A stretch of DNA of 38,128 nt. Origin: a virus. Below are positions 23,384 through 34,500 of the stretch, piece by piece; within the stretch, counting starts at the first letter, position 1; every line of letters begins with the position of its first letter. The notes under the pieces were generated by a model. It made no database searches, was not told where the DNA came from, and saw nothing but the letters and a program-made list of their open reading frames with translations. The stretch lies in IMG/VR virus record IMGVR_UViG_3300029448_000130, positions 1-38,128 of that record. One strand, 5' to 3'. The position numbers and the translations under genes were made by a program.

Positions 23384-25840
23384 ATGAGTATTATAAAAGC
23401 AAATGGTGCAGGCGAAGTAAGCACGGGGTTCTATGGTTTTGAGATAGAAAACTCTTTGCGGTTTGATGACGAAAGTTCTCCTGTTCTAACAAGAGCTTCA
23501 AGTAACGGAAATAGAGATATTTTTAATTTTAGTGCTTGGGTTAAACGTGGAGACTTGAGTGGTTCTAGTCAAATTATTTGGGAAAGTAGAATAGACAACG
23601 ATAATCGTATTGATATACGTTTTAATTCAGATAATAAAATTGAATTATTTTGTGAAATAAGTAACTCGACAAAAGTTCAAAAAATAACCAGTCAAGTTTT
23701 TAGAGATACTTCTAGTTGGTATCATCTACTTTTTGTAGGTGATACTTCAGAAGGAACACAAGCGGATAGAATTAAATTATATGTAAATGGAAGTGAAATA
23801 ACAAGTTTTTCAACAAACACTAATAGTCTTACCTCAAACCAAGACTTACCTGTAAATGTCTCAACTGCTGATATAGGCGTAGGTGCAAATGCAATTGGCA
23901 CAGCAGAGCATGATGGGTATTTAGCTGACGTTAATTATATTGATGGCACTGCACTAACTCCCAGTAGTTTTGGAGAAACAAAATCAGGCGTTTGGATACC
24001 AAAAGATACAAGTGGTTTAACATTTGGAACAAATGGATTTAGGCTTGAGTTTAAACAAACTGGAACGGGTACAGCGTCTTCATCCACAATAGGGGCAGAT
24101 ACAAGCGGTAACGATAGTCACTACACCTCAACTAATTTAGGTGCATTTGATGTAATGCCAGATAGCCCCACAAATAATTTTGCTGTTATGAATCCGTTAG
24201 TAGGTAGAGGTGCAGGAGGGGGTGCTTATTTAGACCCCCGCCACGGAAACTTAGAAATGGATACTACTAATGGTGGTAGGGGTACAACCTTTAGCACACT
24301 AGCTATGTCACCCGGAACAGGTGAAAAATACTACGCTGAATATAGGTATAGAGCAGATAGTGGACACATGCGTGTTGGTGTTATAACAGTTGATGATGCA
24401 GCAGATTATCGTGAAACAAGCACTTTTGACGATGGTACTGTATCGTCATCATACGTCAGTGTAACTGGTGAAATTTTTGTTGATGGTACAGAAGTGTATG
24501 ACAATGTAACTTATACAACAGGTAATGTAATTGGAATAGCTTTAGACTTAGAAAACGGTTCTATAGAATATTTTAAGGACGGTACTTCGATACATAGCGA
24601 AAGTAATTCTATTTTTAGTAGTAATAGCTTCTTGTTTGCTGCTGGTGATAGTTCAAATAGTCAAGATATAAGATATTCAGCAAATTTTGGTCAGGATAGT
24701 ACTTTTGCAAATGATGAAACTGCCGCAACAAATGCAGATACAAATGGCATAGGGGCATTTCATACTGCAGTACCATCTGGCTTTAAGGCTCTGTGTACAG
24801 CCAATCTACCAGAACCGCCCATCACACCGTTAAACGATGATTTGCCAGAAGATTATTTTGAAGCAAACTTATGGACAGGAAATGGCTCAAGTCAAAGTAT
24901 ATCTAGTTATGAATTTGCGCCAGATTGGGTTTGGATAAAAGAGAGAAACAGCACATCAAGTCATTATGTCGTGGATACAGTAAGAGGAGCAAGTCTGTTT
25001 ATGCAGACTAATTCAACTGTAGCAGATACCTCCAATACAGTTAACGTAACAAGTTTTGATAGCAATGGTTTTAGTCTTGGAGATGGTGGCACAACAAATG
25101 AGAACAATAAAACTTATGTAGGGTGGGCTTGGCTTGCAGGGACAGCGTTCAGCAACGATGCTTCAGCAACAAGCGTTGGCACGATTGATAGTTCTGGTCA
25201 GGTCAATACAAAGGCTGGGTTTAGTATTATAAGTTATACTGGCGCGGGTTCAACTGAAACTGTGGCTCACGGCTTATCCTCTGCGCCAGAAATAGTTCTC
25301 CACAAGAATAGAACTGATGCCGCCGATTGGGAATTTATTACAACAGTAATTGATGGTAGTGTTGATTTTCTAAGATTTACAACTGCCGATAAGGGCGACT
25401 CTTCAAGAACTGCGTCAACTTCTACTGTGTTTGAAGTTGGCTCTGGTGCAAATCAAGGTGCTAGTGGTAAAGATTATATCGCCTACTGCTTCCACTCCGT
25501 TGAAGGCTACTCTAAGATGGGTGCTTACACTGGAAATGGGAATACTGAGGGACAGTATATCTACACAGGTTTTAGACCAGCTTTTGTTTTAATAAAACAA
25601 TCAAGCTCGAGTGGTAATAACTGGAACGTACACGACAACAAAAGAGATGTTGATAATGTTGTTAATGCACGATTATTACCAAGTCTGGACAATAACACTG
25701 AAACTACGTTTACGGCATTAGACTTTTTGTCAAATGGTTTTAAATTAAGAACTACTGGTACATCATACAATGGTAACGGCAGTAAATACATCTATATGGC
25801 ATTTGCAGAAATGCCAACAAAATATGCGAATGCAAGATAG
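23384..25840 (+). CDS. LamG/SPRY-like tail protein, probable receptor-binding protein
   Basis: An 818-residue protein downstream of the fibre. Residues about 20-235 read as a LamG/concanavalin-like jelly roll (LRFDDESSPVLTRA, FSAWVKRGDLSGSSQIIW, SSWYHLLFVGD, DRIKLYVNGSEI, GYLADVNYIDGTAL). Residues about 305-450 resemble a SPRY domain (KYYAEYRYRADSGHMRVGV, VIGIALDLENGSIEYFKDG, FSSNSFLFAAGD). The C-terminal 330 residues hold two related beta domains, each with a PDWVWIKERN- or PAFVLIKQSS-type strand and a YVGWAWLAG- or YIYMAFAEMP-type strand. Such modular lectin-like proteins bind cell-surface glycans. Host receptor and attachment point on the virion are not visible. Confidence 0.78.
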   Translation: MSIIKANGAGEVSTGFYGFEIENSLRFDDESSPVLTRASSNGNRDIFNFSAWVKRGDLSGSSQIIWESRIDNDNRIDIRFNSDNKIELFCEISNSTKVQKITSQVFRDTSSWYHLLFVGDTSEGTQADRIKLYVNGSEITSFSTNTNSLTSNQDLPVNVSTADIGVGANAIGTAEHDGYLADVNYIDGTALTPSSFGETKSGVWIPKDTSGLTFGTNGFRLEFKQTGTGTASSSTIGADTSGNDSHYTSTNLGAFDVMPDSPTNNFAVMNPLVGRGAGGGAYLDPRHGNLEMDTTNGGRGTTFSTLAMSPGTGEKYYAEYRYRADSGHMRVGVITVDDAADYRETSTFDDGTVSSSYVSVTGEIFVDGTEVYDNVTYTTGNVIGIALDLENGSIEYFKDGTSIHSESNSIFSSNSFLFAAGDSSNSQDIRYSANFGQDSTFANDETAATNADTNGIGAFHTAVPSGFKALCTANLPEPPITPLNDDLPEDYFEANLWTGNGSSQSISSYEFAPDWVWIKERNSTSSHYVVDTVRGASLFMQTNSTVADTSNTVNVTSFDSNGFSLGDGGTTNENNKTYVGWAWLAGTAFSNDASATSVGTIDSSGQVNTKAGFSIISYTGAGSTETVAHGLSSAPEIVLHKNRTDAADWEFITTVIDGSVDFLRFTTADKGDSSRTASTSTVFEVGSGANQGASGKDYIAYCFHSVEGYSKMGAYTGNGNTEGQYIYTGFRPAFVLIKQSSSSGNNWNVHDNKRDVDNVVNARLLPSLDNNTETTFTALDFLSNGFKLRTTGTSYNGNGSKYIYMAFAEMPTKYANAR

Positions 25841-25849
25841 GAGACAATA

Positions 25850-26419
25850 ATGCCTTGGAAATACAATGGTGCTACACTTAGAGTTGGTAGGGGGTTTGTA
25901 GGCACAGATGGCACTAAGTATCCTCAAGTTTGGATGAGATACAGCACTACTGAGAAAGCAAACATTGGCATCACATGGGAAGACCCACCTGCATCTGAAG
26001 CTACCTTTGATGATAGATTTTATTCTGGCAGGCAAACAGATGGTACACTTATACCTAGAAGCCTAACAGATATAAACGATGTAGATGACAATGGTAACGC
26101 TATCCTAGATGAAGATGGTAATCAGTCAGTAACACTAGGATTAAAGTCTGTATGGAAGAACAATACTAAAAGTTCGGCAGGGTCAATGCTAGAACGTACA
26201 GATTGGTATGTAGTACGCAAAGCAGAAGCGGGAACAGCCATACCGTCTACTATAGCAACCTATCGTGCGGCTGTTAGGACAGCTAGCGGTAACATAGAAA
26301 CAGCAATAGATAATGCTTCAGACCTTACTGCGTTTATGGCACTCTGGACTGAGCCAGTAGATAGTGACGGTGAGCCTACAGGTAAAGCACCTATATATAA
26401 CTGGCCTGATGAGTTGTAG
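25850..26419 (+). CDS. Fibre-associated protein (possible fibre assembly factor)
   Basis: A 189-residue polar protein with an AGGAG site. The N-terminal half is Gly/Thr-rich with a DVDDNGNAILDEDGN acidic turn. The second half carries ERTDWYVVRKAEAGTAIP, STIATYRAAVRTASGNIETA and NASDLTAFMALW, ending in YNWPDEL. The DWYVVRKAE...IP and YRAAVR pattern is common in small proteins at the end of fibre operons, some annotated as fibre assembly or chaperone-like (DUF4376-type). It has no membrane segment. An alternative is a minor fibre component. Confidence 0.6.
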   Translation: MPWKYNGATLRVGRGFVGTDGTKYPQVWMRYSTTEKANIGITWEDPPASEATFDDRFYSGRQTDGTLIPRSLTDINDVDDNGNAILDEDGNQSVTLGLKSVWKNNTKSSAGSMLERTDWYVVRKAEAGTAIPSTIATYRAAVRTASGNIETAIDNASDLTAFMALWTEPVDSDGEPTGKAPIYNWPDEL

Positions 26420-26421
26420 AA

Positions 26422-26652
26422 ATGGAAATAGACCCTATGTTATTTTGGAATATTGTTCTTACTATGGTAATTGCACCAGTGTTCTGGGCATTCCGTCAGA
26501 TGTTTACAGAGGTTAAAAGACTGCAAATTTTATTAAACAAAACAAGAGAAGACTACGCGACCAAGATAGAGCTACGTAGTGACGTAGACAGAGTTATGGA
26601 AGCATGTCACAGAATAGAAGATAAACTAGACAGAGTATTGAGTAAGGCTTAG
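26422..26652 (+). CDS. Small membrane protein with C-terminal coiled coil
   Basis: A 76-residue protein with one N-terminal membrane segment (MLFWNIVLTMVIAPVFWAF) followed by a charged helix with heptad-like spacing (VKRLQILLNKTREDY to RIEDKLDRVL). It starts two bases after the previous stop and ends two bases before the next ATG. The topology could suit an i-spanin-like, holin-like or membrane-docking protein. I recognise the pattern as recurrent in marine phages but no function is established. Confidence 0.7.
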   Translation: MEIDPMLFWNIVLTMVIAPVFWAFRQMFTEVKRLQILLNKTREDYATKIELRSDVDRVMEACHRIEDKLDRVLSKA

Positions 26653-26654
26653 AT

Positions 26655-28001
26655 ATGGCACAAGATGGCGTAATTAATACTGATAAAGAACTAACAGACC
26701 AAGTTGCGGGGATGGCATCTACGGGAGTTCCCCCTCTAGACCCTGTTTTACAACAGGTTCAGGAGAACGAAAAACTTACTACAGAAGGTTCGACTTTATC
26801 TGACGCTCCTGAAGTAACTGAAGACCAAGCGTCTATGGATAACCTAATAGTAAATACCCCTGTTGCAACTACAGATTTAGGACAAGTAGATGCTATAACG
26901 TCAGTAAGTCCAGACTTAAATACTGTTTCTCTAGAGTCTGCTACCTTAGACCGTCCCGACGCATACATGATTGCCCCCCAAGGGCAAGTATCAGCGGAGT
27001 CCCTATCAATTGCCGCAACCGAAGAGCTAGATGAACGTGGAACAGTTCAATATCAGCTTGGACAACTGATGTCCTCTCTAGAAGAGGGTAAGCCCATGCC
27101 ACCGTGGGCATCCCCGCAAGTTCGCAAGGTAAATGCCATCATGCAACAGAGAGGTCTAGGAGCATCTAGCATGGCTTCTGCGGCTATTACTCAAGCTCTT
27201 ATGGAGTCTGGTGTGCAAATAGCATCTGCAGACGCAAACAAATATTCTGCTATACAACTTCAAAACCTCACTAACAAACAGGCATCTGCTCTTCAAAATG
27301 CGGCAACATACGCGGCTATGGATAGAGCAAATCTTAATGCTCGTCTTCAGGGTGCTGTTACGAACGCACAAGCGTTCCTATCTGTAGACTTAAAAGAATT
27401 GGATAACGAACAGAAGTCTAACACCCTAACGTATCAAACCCTAACTGCGGGGTTGTTTAAGGATGCCGCTGAAGATAATGCTCGTAAGGAGTTTAATGCG
27501 AAGAATGAGCTACAAGTAGAAGAGTTTTTTGCAGAACTAACTGTCCAGACAGAGACAGCGAATGCGAACAGAGAGGCTTCTATGAGGCAGTATAACACGT
27601 CTGAGTCGAACGCTATGAAGCAATATAATGCGACCTTAAAAGATTCGCGGGCTAAATTTAATGCTAATATGAGTTTTGCAGTTGACCAGAGTAACGTTGT
27701 TTGGAGGAGAGCAGTTAATACTGCGAATACAGCACTTCAAAATGAAACTAACCGTATTGATGTTCAGAACACGTTTACTGCATCTCAAACCGCTTTAAAT
27801 TCTCTTTGGCAAAGCTATAGAGACAATGCTTCTTGGAATTTTCAGAAAGGCGAAAATCAACTGCAGAGAGAACACGCTATAGGTCTAGCGGCTCTTGAGT
27901 TCGCAAATACAAAAGAGTTATTTGATATGGAAAACCAACAAGAATACGCGCAATCAATTGGTGAGTTTATTTTTAATTTGTTTAACACTGACGAAGAGTA
28001 A
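26655..28001 (+). CDS. Putative internal virion protein (helical, Ala/Asn/Gln-rich)
   Basis: A 448-residue protein. Residues 1-130 are acidic and disordered-looking; the rest is almost entirely helical with many A, N, Q and E residues. A segment AIMQQRGLGASSMASAAITQ near residues 160-180 is a motif I associate with a family found near the internal or ejection proteins of marine podoviruses. It begins the run of five genes that fill the slot of the T7 core proteins gp14 to gp16. There are no cysteines or clear membrane helices. The role as a DNA-ejection or core component is inferred from composition and order. Confidence 0.62.
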   Translation: MAQDGVINTDKELTDQVAGMASTGVPPLDPVLQQVQENEKLTTEGSTLSDAPEVTEDQASMDNLIVNTPVATTDLGQVDAITSVSPDLNTVSLESATLDRPDAYMIAPQGQVSAESLSIAATEELDERGTVQYQLGQLMSSLEEGKPMPPWASPQVRKVNAIMQQRGLGASSMASAAITQALMESGVQIASADANKYSAIQLQNLTNKQASALQNAATYAAMDRANLNARLQGAVTNAQAFLSVDLKELDNEQKSNTLTYQTLTAGLFKDAAEDNARKEFNAKNELQVEEFFAELTVQTETANANREASMRQYNTSESNAMKQYNATLKDSRAKFNANMSFAVDQSNVVWRRAVNTANTALQNETNRIDVQNTFTASQTALNSLWQSYRDNASWNFQKGENQLQREHAIGLAALEFANTKELFDMENQQEYAQSIGEFIFNLFNTDEE

Positions 28002-28014
28002 TGGATAGAGTATT

Positions 28015-28482
28015 ATGGGATTTAATTTTGTAACAGCAGTTACTAGCACACTAGTAAGAGGGCTTGAGAAGAGTGTAGATGTAGGAACAGCAGTTGTAAA
28101 GAAAGCTGATTCTTTTCTTGATAACCCTCTGGGTAAGAAGATTATGTCATCTGCAGGTGCTAGTTTCTTTGGGGATGCTACAGGGGAGCAACAACAACAA
28201 GGTCGTCGGCAGTTTGCATCACTAGACTATGAGCCGGGACAAACTCAGGCCGTAGGGCAAATGACCCCCCTTGAGAATGCTAGGTTTCTACGGGCAGTAG
28301 AAGGTTTAACTAGTCGTCCTATAAACACGGATGTTAAATTACAACGCATTTTAGATAACAATACAGTTCGACCAACAGCCAGAAGGAGGGCGGCCGCGTC
28401 TCCCGGAAGTGCTTCTGTGAAAGGAAGAACATTAGCTCCTAAAGCTATGTCAACTACAGCTACAACAACAAGAACAGTCTGA
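28015..28482 (+). CDS. Small putative virion protein, basic C-terminus
   Basis: A 155-residue protein. The N-terminal 50 residues are amphipathic (FVTAVTSTLVRGLEKSVDVG), then SSAGASFFGDATGEQQQQG, a SLDYEPGQTQAVGQMTPLEN central region, and a Thr/Ala/Arg-rich disordered tail. ATG 28015 was chosen because the ATG at 28001 opens an 10-codon frame only. It sits between two putative internal virion genes. No family recognised beyond that context. Confidence 0.6.
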   Translation: MGFNFVTAVTSTLVRGLEKSVDVGTAVVKKADSFLDNPLGKKIMSSAGASFFGDATGEQQQQGRRQFASLDYEPGQTQAVGQMTPLENARFLRAVEGLTSRPINTDVKLQRILDNNTVRPTARRRAAASPGSASVKGRTLAPKAMSTTATTTRTV

Positions 28483-28493
28483 GGAGTATACCT

Positions 28494-29018
28494 GTGGCAA
28501 GATTTAACGTAGACCCATTTAGCGCACCACCTGCAGGGCATTCCCTGACAGAGGACAACACCAAGTGGCCTTGGGGTAATCCACCACGAATGGTAGACCC
28601 TAATCAAGTCTTGGATATGCTTGTGGATAAGTTTGAAGGTCCTAAGCGTAGACAAGAATTATTTAAGATGATGTTGGTTGGTGTTTCTATAGAGACAATT
28701 GTTGAAGGGGTTATATATCAGGGGTTTGCAGATGGGGCTTTTAGTCCCGACGTAGGCTTGTTAATCAAAGGACCTCTTGGGATAATACTAGCAAACATGG
28801 CTGAGGAGGAGGATATTCCGTATCGCCTGTTTGAAAATGAGGATGTCCTAGAAGAGGGTACTATGGACGATAAGACCTTTATGAACCTTATGAAGAGCAA
28901 CAATCCACAGATGTTTGGATTTATTAGAGAAGCTCTCAACAAAAGTATACGGGAGGGGTCTAACAAGAAACCTCAAGAAGATAATTTCTTAGATACAGAT
29001 AGGGAGACTGACAAATGA
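28494..29018 (+). CDS. Conserved phage protein (PPAGHSLT...WPWGNPP type)
   Basis: A 174-residue protein starting with GTG after a GAGGAG site. The N-terminal signature APPAGHSLTEDNTKWPWGNP is one I recall in a protein that accompanies structural genes in many cyanophages and marine phages. The middle is helical and partly hydrophobic (MMLVGVSIETIVEGVIYQGF and VGLLIKGPLGIILANMAEE), the end polar and acidic. Its stop overlaps the next ATG (ATGA). The function is unknown; the context suggests a virion or virion-assembly role. Confidence 0.7.
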   Translation: MARFNVDPFSAPPAGHSLTEDNTKWPWGNPPRMVDPNQVLDMLVDKFEGPKRRQELFKMMLVGVSIETIVEGVIYQGFADGAFSPDVGLLIKGPLGIILANMAEEEDIPYRLFENEDVLEEGTMDDKTFMNLMKSNNPQMFGFIREALNKSIREGSNKKPQEDNFLDTDRETDK

Positions 29019-31528
29019 GTTTTCTTCAGGGTGTTGCTATGGGCATGGTTAAAAGGGCTAATGCTGTTAGCAGGCAGAGGGCTATAGACAACAGAGACAA
29101 AAGAATAAGAGACGAGGAGAATCGCAATCAAATAGGGCTGTCTTTAGCGAATGGGGTTATAGCTGGTGATGTTCGACCAGAAACCTATAATCTATTTATA
29201 GGTTCAAATGCTAAATTTGAAGATATTGTTCCAAATCTAGCTGACGACAGAAAATACTTCGATGAATTAGTGAAACAAAAAGAACATAAAGAGGCTGGCT
29301 TTAAATATTTACAAACTCTTGCTGAAGCGGGAATAGTTCCTGCTGAAGTACTAGGTAACGCCATCGATGAGGATTGGGGTATAGATAAGTACTATGATAC
29401 AGCTACAAAATATGTAACTATAGATAATAGCACAGAAGCGTACGAAGCAAATGTAGAAGCGAAGACAGAGATGTTTGCGAATAAAGATATAAGAGAGGCA
29501 TATCAAGGACCTGACCCAGCCATAGTTATAGCTGACATGGAATTTACACGTGCGGATATTTTATCTATGAGTATGAATATGAGTGAGCAGGAGAATATTA
29601 TATCCATCAATGCTCAAGGGAGTGTGCTGGAACTTCCTATAGCTGATGACGATTCAGATATAGACAAAAGAACTGAAAATCAAATGGCTAATTTGAATCA
29701 GTACCTGTTTAATGATAGGAACTATGATACTCTTATACAACAAGCCACTGCAAATAGTGCGCTAGCAGAAAGTACGTTAGAATTTATAGACGGACAGTTA
29801 AACGCTATAAAAACTTCTTCATTTACTAAAAGCAAAATACAAATGGCTAGAGAAGGAGGTTCAGGAGAAGGTATTGTACGTAACTTTACGGAATTTAGCA
29901 AGCTTTTAAGCTTTAAAAAAGACCTTGAGACTATCGTAAATAAACCAGCATCGTCGCAAGCAAGTCAAGTAGAAACTATGACACCCCAAAGGCAAGTTGG
30001 AGATTTTGTATTTACTCAAAGCGCAACAAGCGATGGTAATAGTGTTATAGGAAAAGTTAATTTTACTTCTGACCAAACAACATCAATTCAGAGCATGTCT
30101 GGTGCTATGGGAATGAACTCGAAGGATTTTATAGAAAATGTTGCAGTAAACGGTTTGCATTCTAATCAAGGAGATAGAAACGTTGACTTGTTTAAGCGAG
30201 ATAGTATTCCCTTGTACAAGTTAACTAATGGAAAAGTTTTAGATATTTTTACAGGTGGTGGTGACGAAGCTACTAGACAGATGGTTATAAAATATTTAAA
30301 TGAAAAGGCAGGTGACGACACAACTAGAAAATTAGAAATTCTAATGCCGTTTATTCCTAGGAATGATGCAATTAGGGGATTGTCCGAAGATATTGCAATA
30401 GAAGAACCTGACATTACTATGACTGCAAAAGAAGCTTTTGAAGGGCAGGACGTTGACCTTGCAAAAGTAAGGGAGAAGAATGAATTTTCTAAAAAGGCTG
30501 TCGGCTTGTTTGATATTATAATAGAAAACATGGGATTCACAGAAGACAAGGGTGATTATGTAAAAGTAGGTGGGGCAGGTGCGCTACAAAGGCTTAATGT
30601 TGGCTTACTAGGAGAGGGAAGCCAGCTAGACCTTATATTTGGAGGACTTAGTAGCGACGATTTAACACCGAACGATGATGGTACAATAACAACCATTGCC
30701 AGTTTACAGGATGCGGCAATGGAAGTTTTTAATGATAATAACATAGACGTAACACTAACACAGAAGTTAGGCGAGGTTGAAGTATCTGTTATTCAACTCG
30801 CATACGCTTTAGCTCGTGCCGAAGATAGCAATGGACGACTATCTGATGCGGATTTTAAAATCCAACTAGACCAATTAATAGGTCAAGGGTTATTTGCTAA
30901 CCAGAACGTTATCTTGTCTAAGTTAAGAACCCGACGAACACAAATGGCTAATCTCTCGGCTGAAACAGAATATTTTACTAAGTTTGCAGGAAGAAGAGTA
31001 GGTCCTAGAGAACTTAGACAGATTGATGGGTATAATCGAATTGTATCTGAATCAAATAAGATTCACAGGACTAGTGCAAACATCAGAAATAAGAAGAAAA
31101 GTGCAAGTAGTACGTCCGATAGTTTTGCGGCACTTGTACAAAAAGGATACTTGGAAAAAATACCTTCATTTCAACAGAAGGGTTACGAATTTTATCAGGA
31201 CAAGAATAGTATGCGTCTTCTTAGACGCGATATTACTGATGATAGCCTAGTGAACATTCAAGGCATTACAGCTTACAGAAAAGAAAATCCTGACTTTCAA
31301 TCTACGTCACTACGTAACGTTTCGTCAAACCTTCCCCCTAAACCAAAAGACCCTCCAGAACCCGTTGAAGATGTTCCACAAACAATCACAGGAAGACAGC
31401 TAACGGCTCAAGGAATAAGCCTTTCAAATAGAATTACGATAGGCGATAATACATATGAAAGAGGTCTGTTTACAGGCGGTGATTACACTTACACCCTCAT
31501 TCCTGACAATAGCACTAATCAACAATAG
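29015..31528 (+). CDS. Large putative internal/ejection protein
   Basis: An 837-residue protein overlapping the preceding gene by four bases. It starts MSFLQGVAMGMVKRANAVSR, then charged helical stretches; the middle is mixed alpha/beta (for example DSIPLYKLTNGKVLDIFTGG), and the end is Pro-rich and then beta (NNTYERGLFTGGDY-like, just before the stop). I see no lysozyme, transglycosylase or protease signature. Its size and place before the largest gene suggest a T7 gp15-like role in the ejectosome, but no homology can be claimed by eye. Base composition is AT-rich. Confidence 0.55.
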   Translation: MSFLQGVAMGMVKRANAVSRQRAIDNRDKRIRDEENRNQIGLSLANGVIAGDVRPETYNLFIGSNAKFEDIVPNLADDRKYFDELVKQKEHKEAGFKYLQTLAEAGIVPAEVLGNAIDEDWGIDKYYDTATKYVTIDNSTEAYEANVEAKTEMFANKDIREAYQGPDPAIVIADMEFTRADILSMSMNMSEQENIISINAQGSVLELPIADDDSDIDKRTENQMANLNQYLFNDRNYDTLIQQATANSALAESTLEFIDGQLNAIKTSSFTKSKIQMAREGGSGEGIVRNFTEFSKLLSFKKDLETIVNKPASSQASQVETMTPQRQVGDFVFTQSATSDGNSVIGKVNFTSDQTTSIQSMSGAMGMNSKDFIENVAVNGLHSNQGDRNVDLFKRDSIPLYKLTNGKVLDIFTGGGDEATRQMVIKYLNEKAGDDTTRKLEILMPFIPRNDAIRGLSEDIAIEEPDITMTAKEAFEGQDVDLAKVREKNEFSKKAVGLFDIIIENMGFTEDKGDYVKVGGAGALQRLNVGLLGEGSQLDLIFGGLSSDDLTPNDDGTITTIASLQDAAMEVFNDNNIDVTLTQKLGEVEVSVIQLAYALARAEDSNGRLSDADFKIQLDQLIGQGLFANQNVILSKLRTRRTQMANLSAETEYFTKFAGRRVGPRELRQIDGYNRIVSESNKIHRTSANIRNKKKSASSTSDSFAALVQKGYLEKIPSFQQKGYEFYQDKNSMRLLRRDITDDSLVNIQGITAYRKENPDFQSTSLRNVSSNLPPKPKDPPEPVEDVPQTITGRQLTAQGISLSNRITIGDNTYERGLFTGGDYTYTLIPDNSTNQQ

Positions 31529-31537
31529 GAAAAAATA

Positions 31538-34500
31538 ATGGCACTAGCTCCTGTAATACTGGACGATAACAATGAAGAGACTACAGTTCCTGAGACTACA
31601 GTTCCTGAGGCTACAGTTCCTGAGGCTACAGTTCCTGAGGCTACGGTTTCTAAAGAATCTCCTATTCAAAAACGTAAGTCACAGAGACTTAGCACTGCAA
31701 AAACTATACTAAAATCTCTAGAAGATAAGGATATTGCTCAACAGAGAGGACAAGTTCCTACCCTATCTAGGGATGATGCTTTTAGACAGTTGTTAAACGC
31801 AACCACACAGGAAGAAATAGATGCTACTGGGTTTTCTACCCTAAATGGTAAGGCTATGCACCCTTTTCTTTTAGATACAATTAAACGCGACGCTACGGGA
31901 GAAAAAGAAGCTGAACTATACTTTGATTTTATAAAAGAATTTAAAGAACTTGAGACAATCCCTGAGGGTGAGTTAGCTGTACCATTTTCTACTCGTGAAG
32001 GCGATGTTCGCCTACCCTTAGAGGCGATGGCTTACTCTCCTAAAACACAACAAAGAATGGAACAAATATTAGAAAATACTATACAGGTTGGTAAAGTTCT
32101 TAAAAATTCAAAACTTCCCTTGAGAGGGCAAGAAGTTTTACTAGATAATTTTGAAAATGGTAATTTTATTGTAGAGACAGCGCGTATGTTTAGGGACTTA
32201 CCCTCTGATTTTACTCAAACTCTACCGACACTAGCCTTAACAGGTGTTAACGCTGTAGGAGGTTTAACAGGGGCTATCTTAGAATCAATAGGTTTTGTAG
32301 ATAGACCGGGGACAGAATATGACACGTTTGGACAAAGGTTTGACAGAATATATTCTAATAACCAAGGAAAAACTATCGATTTTCTTCGTAATAGTTTATA
32401 CGAAGGGGCTGATGCTACTGTTATTCTTAGGAGTGGTATTCAACGTTTTAATCAATTCTACAAGAAAAAATTTATAGAAAGCTATTCTACACAGGAGGCA
32501 GGTGAAAAAGCATGGAGCGAAACTCATCAGAAACCTGTTGTAAAACAAACTTTTAACGATATAGGAAATCCTACAGGTGTAGAATATGAGCTAGATGATA
32601 AGGGTAATCCTGTTATGGAGGACGATTTTAGCTTGATAGAACCTGTTGCTGCAGAGCTTTTAGACCAATCCTTCCGACAATTAAGCAGTCCAGAAAAAGC
32701 ACTTACGTATGCGTTTAACATACTTCCTTTATCACAACTTGCTGTGGCTCTAAACATAAAAAAAGGAACTAGTATGTTTGATACAGTTTCTGAGGCTAAG
32801 AGAATAAACCCTACCAAATATGCCAATGTAGATGACTACACAGTATTTAAACAAGTCAGTAAAGAGAATAGTTTTGGACAATTCGACGCGGCTCGTAAGA
32901 CTATAAAGTTTGTTAGCTTGGGTACTATAGGAGGTAGCAAAGGTACATTAATCAGAGGTAAGGTAGTCAAGGAACATCTATCTAACATAGAACAGTATGA
33001 AGACACTATAGATGCTCTGAAGAAAGACATTGCAGAAACACAAGAAAATCTAAAGGGTTTAACAAGAAAAGACCCTACCTATTCAACTATTAAAGGGGAG
33101 TTAAAAGACCAAGAGAACTTATTAAATTTTCAACAACAAAGTTTTTCAATATATAAATCAAAAGCAGGAAACGGTAAGTATATTAATCCTTACTCTAGGA
33201 AAACACTTATAGACGACACTATAATAAGTGCGGCACTAGGATACTCAGATGTTTTAGAACCAGTTATGAGTGCTATTGGATTACCCGATGGAAGTTCGGC
33301 ACTTCTAGTAGCTCTAGCAGGACCTATCGTTGCACCCCCTGCAGCCAGAACAGCTAAGGACGTAACAGTAGGACTTGCAAAACGTGTCCCCCCCTTTAGC
33401 TACGGGGTAGAAAGCGTAAAATCAGTCGCAAACATGCTAGAAAACTCTGATTTATTTAGTATTATAACTCCGGGAATGTTAATTGGTGGCGATATAAATG
33501 CAATAAAAAGAGCAGGAGAGGCTGCGGGAGTACCTGTAAGCGAGGAAACTATATTAGCTGTTAAAGACTTTGCTAGGATTATTCGTTCTGCAGACACTGG
33601 TGCAGTATTTAGTGCAGGTGGTAAACCCATAAATATGCAACAAAGAATGTACAATAGTTTAGTAAACTATAGTGTGATGATGAAAGAAACAAAAGACTCT
33701 ATGCGTAATACCAGAGGACGTGACGGTTCAGTTGTATTTTCTGAAGAAGAGATTACAGCAAACATGAGTGCGCTTCATCTTAGTATAGCACACGCGTCTG
33801 GTTTAGCTCCCCTAATTGCCCTGCAAGCACAGAATGTTAAACTATCAAGCAGAGATTTAACCAGTGCGTCTGGTGGAAAAAAATTACAGGATGCTTTTAT
33901 GGCTTTGGCTGAAGAAGAAAAAGTTATTAATGGCATGGACATTCAGGTAAACATATTAAAAAGAAAATTTGAGGCAGAGGGTGTAGACTTAAATACTAAT
34001 AGTTCTCTACAACAAACTATAAGTATGCTAGAGGGTGTAAGCTTATCTAACAAAGACCAAATTAGTTATAAGAAACAAGAGTTTAATAAATTATTAGATA
34101 TATACATTGGGTCTGTGGAAGAAGTGACTCCTGATATGTTGGATGAACTTGTTAAATTAAAAACAATAGCCCTAGATATAGAGCCTTCAGATGCTGTAGC
34201 ACAAGCAAGAATAATTGATGAAACAGCAGGATTACTGTTAGGTAGGCTTGCAAACACAAATGCTAACCTTCAAACTTTTTCTAGAAATCTATCAGAGAGA
34301 GAAGTTATAGAAGCAATACAAACGAATGCAGACCAATTTTTTAATATTGTATCTGCTAGAATAGAAAGTAAAAAAGCTGTAGGTTACAATAAAGTAGATA
34401 CCTACGCTAACGAGAACAATATAAAGATAGACGTAGGGGGAGTATTTACCAAGCTTGTAGGTTTAGTAGATGACCTAAAGAATAACCCTATAGAGACATT

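Noticed and set aside
16947-25840. Diversity-generating retroelement acting on the fibre or receptor gene
   Set aside because: No reverse transcriptase or template repeat is visible in the window.
28001-28033. ATG at 28001 as a gene start
   Set aside because: It reaches a stop after 10 codons; ATG 28015 opens the 155-residue frame.
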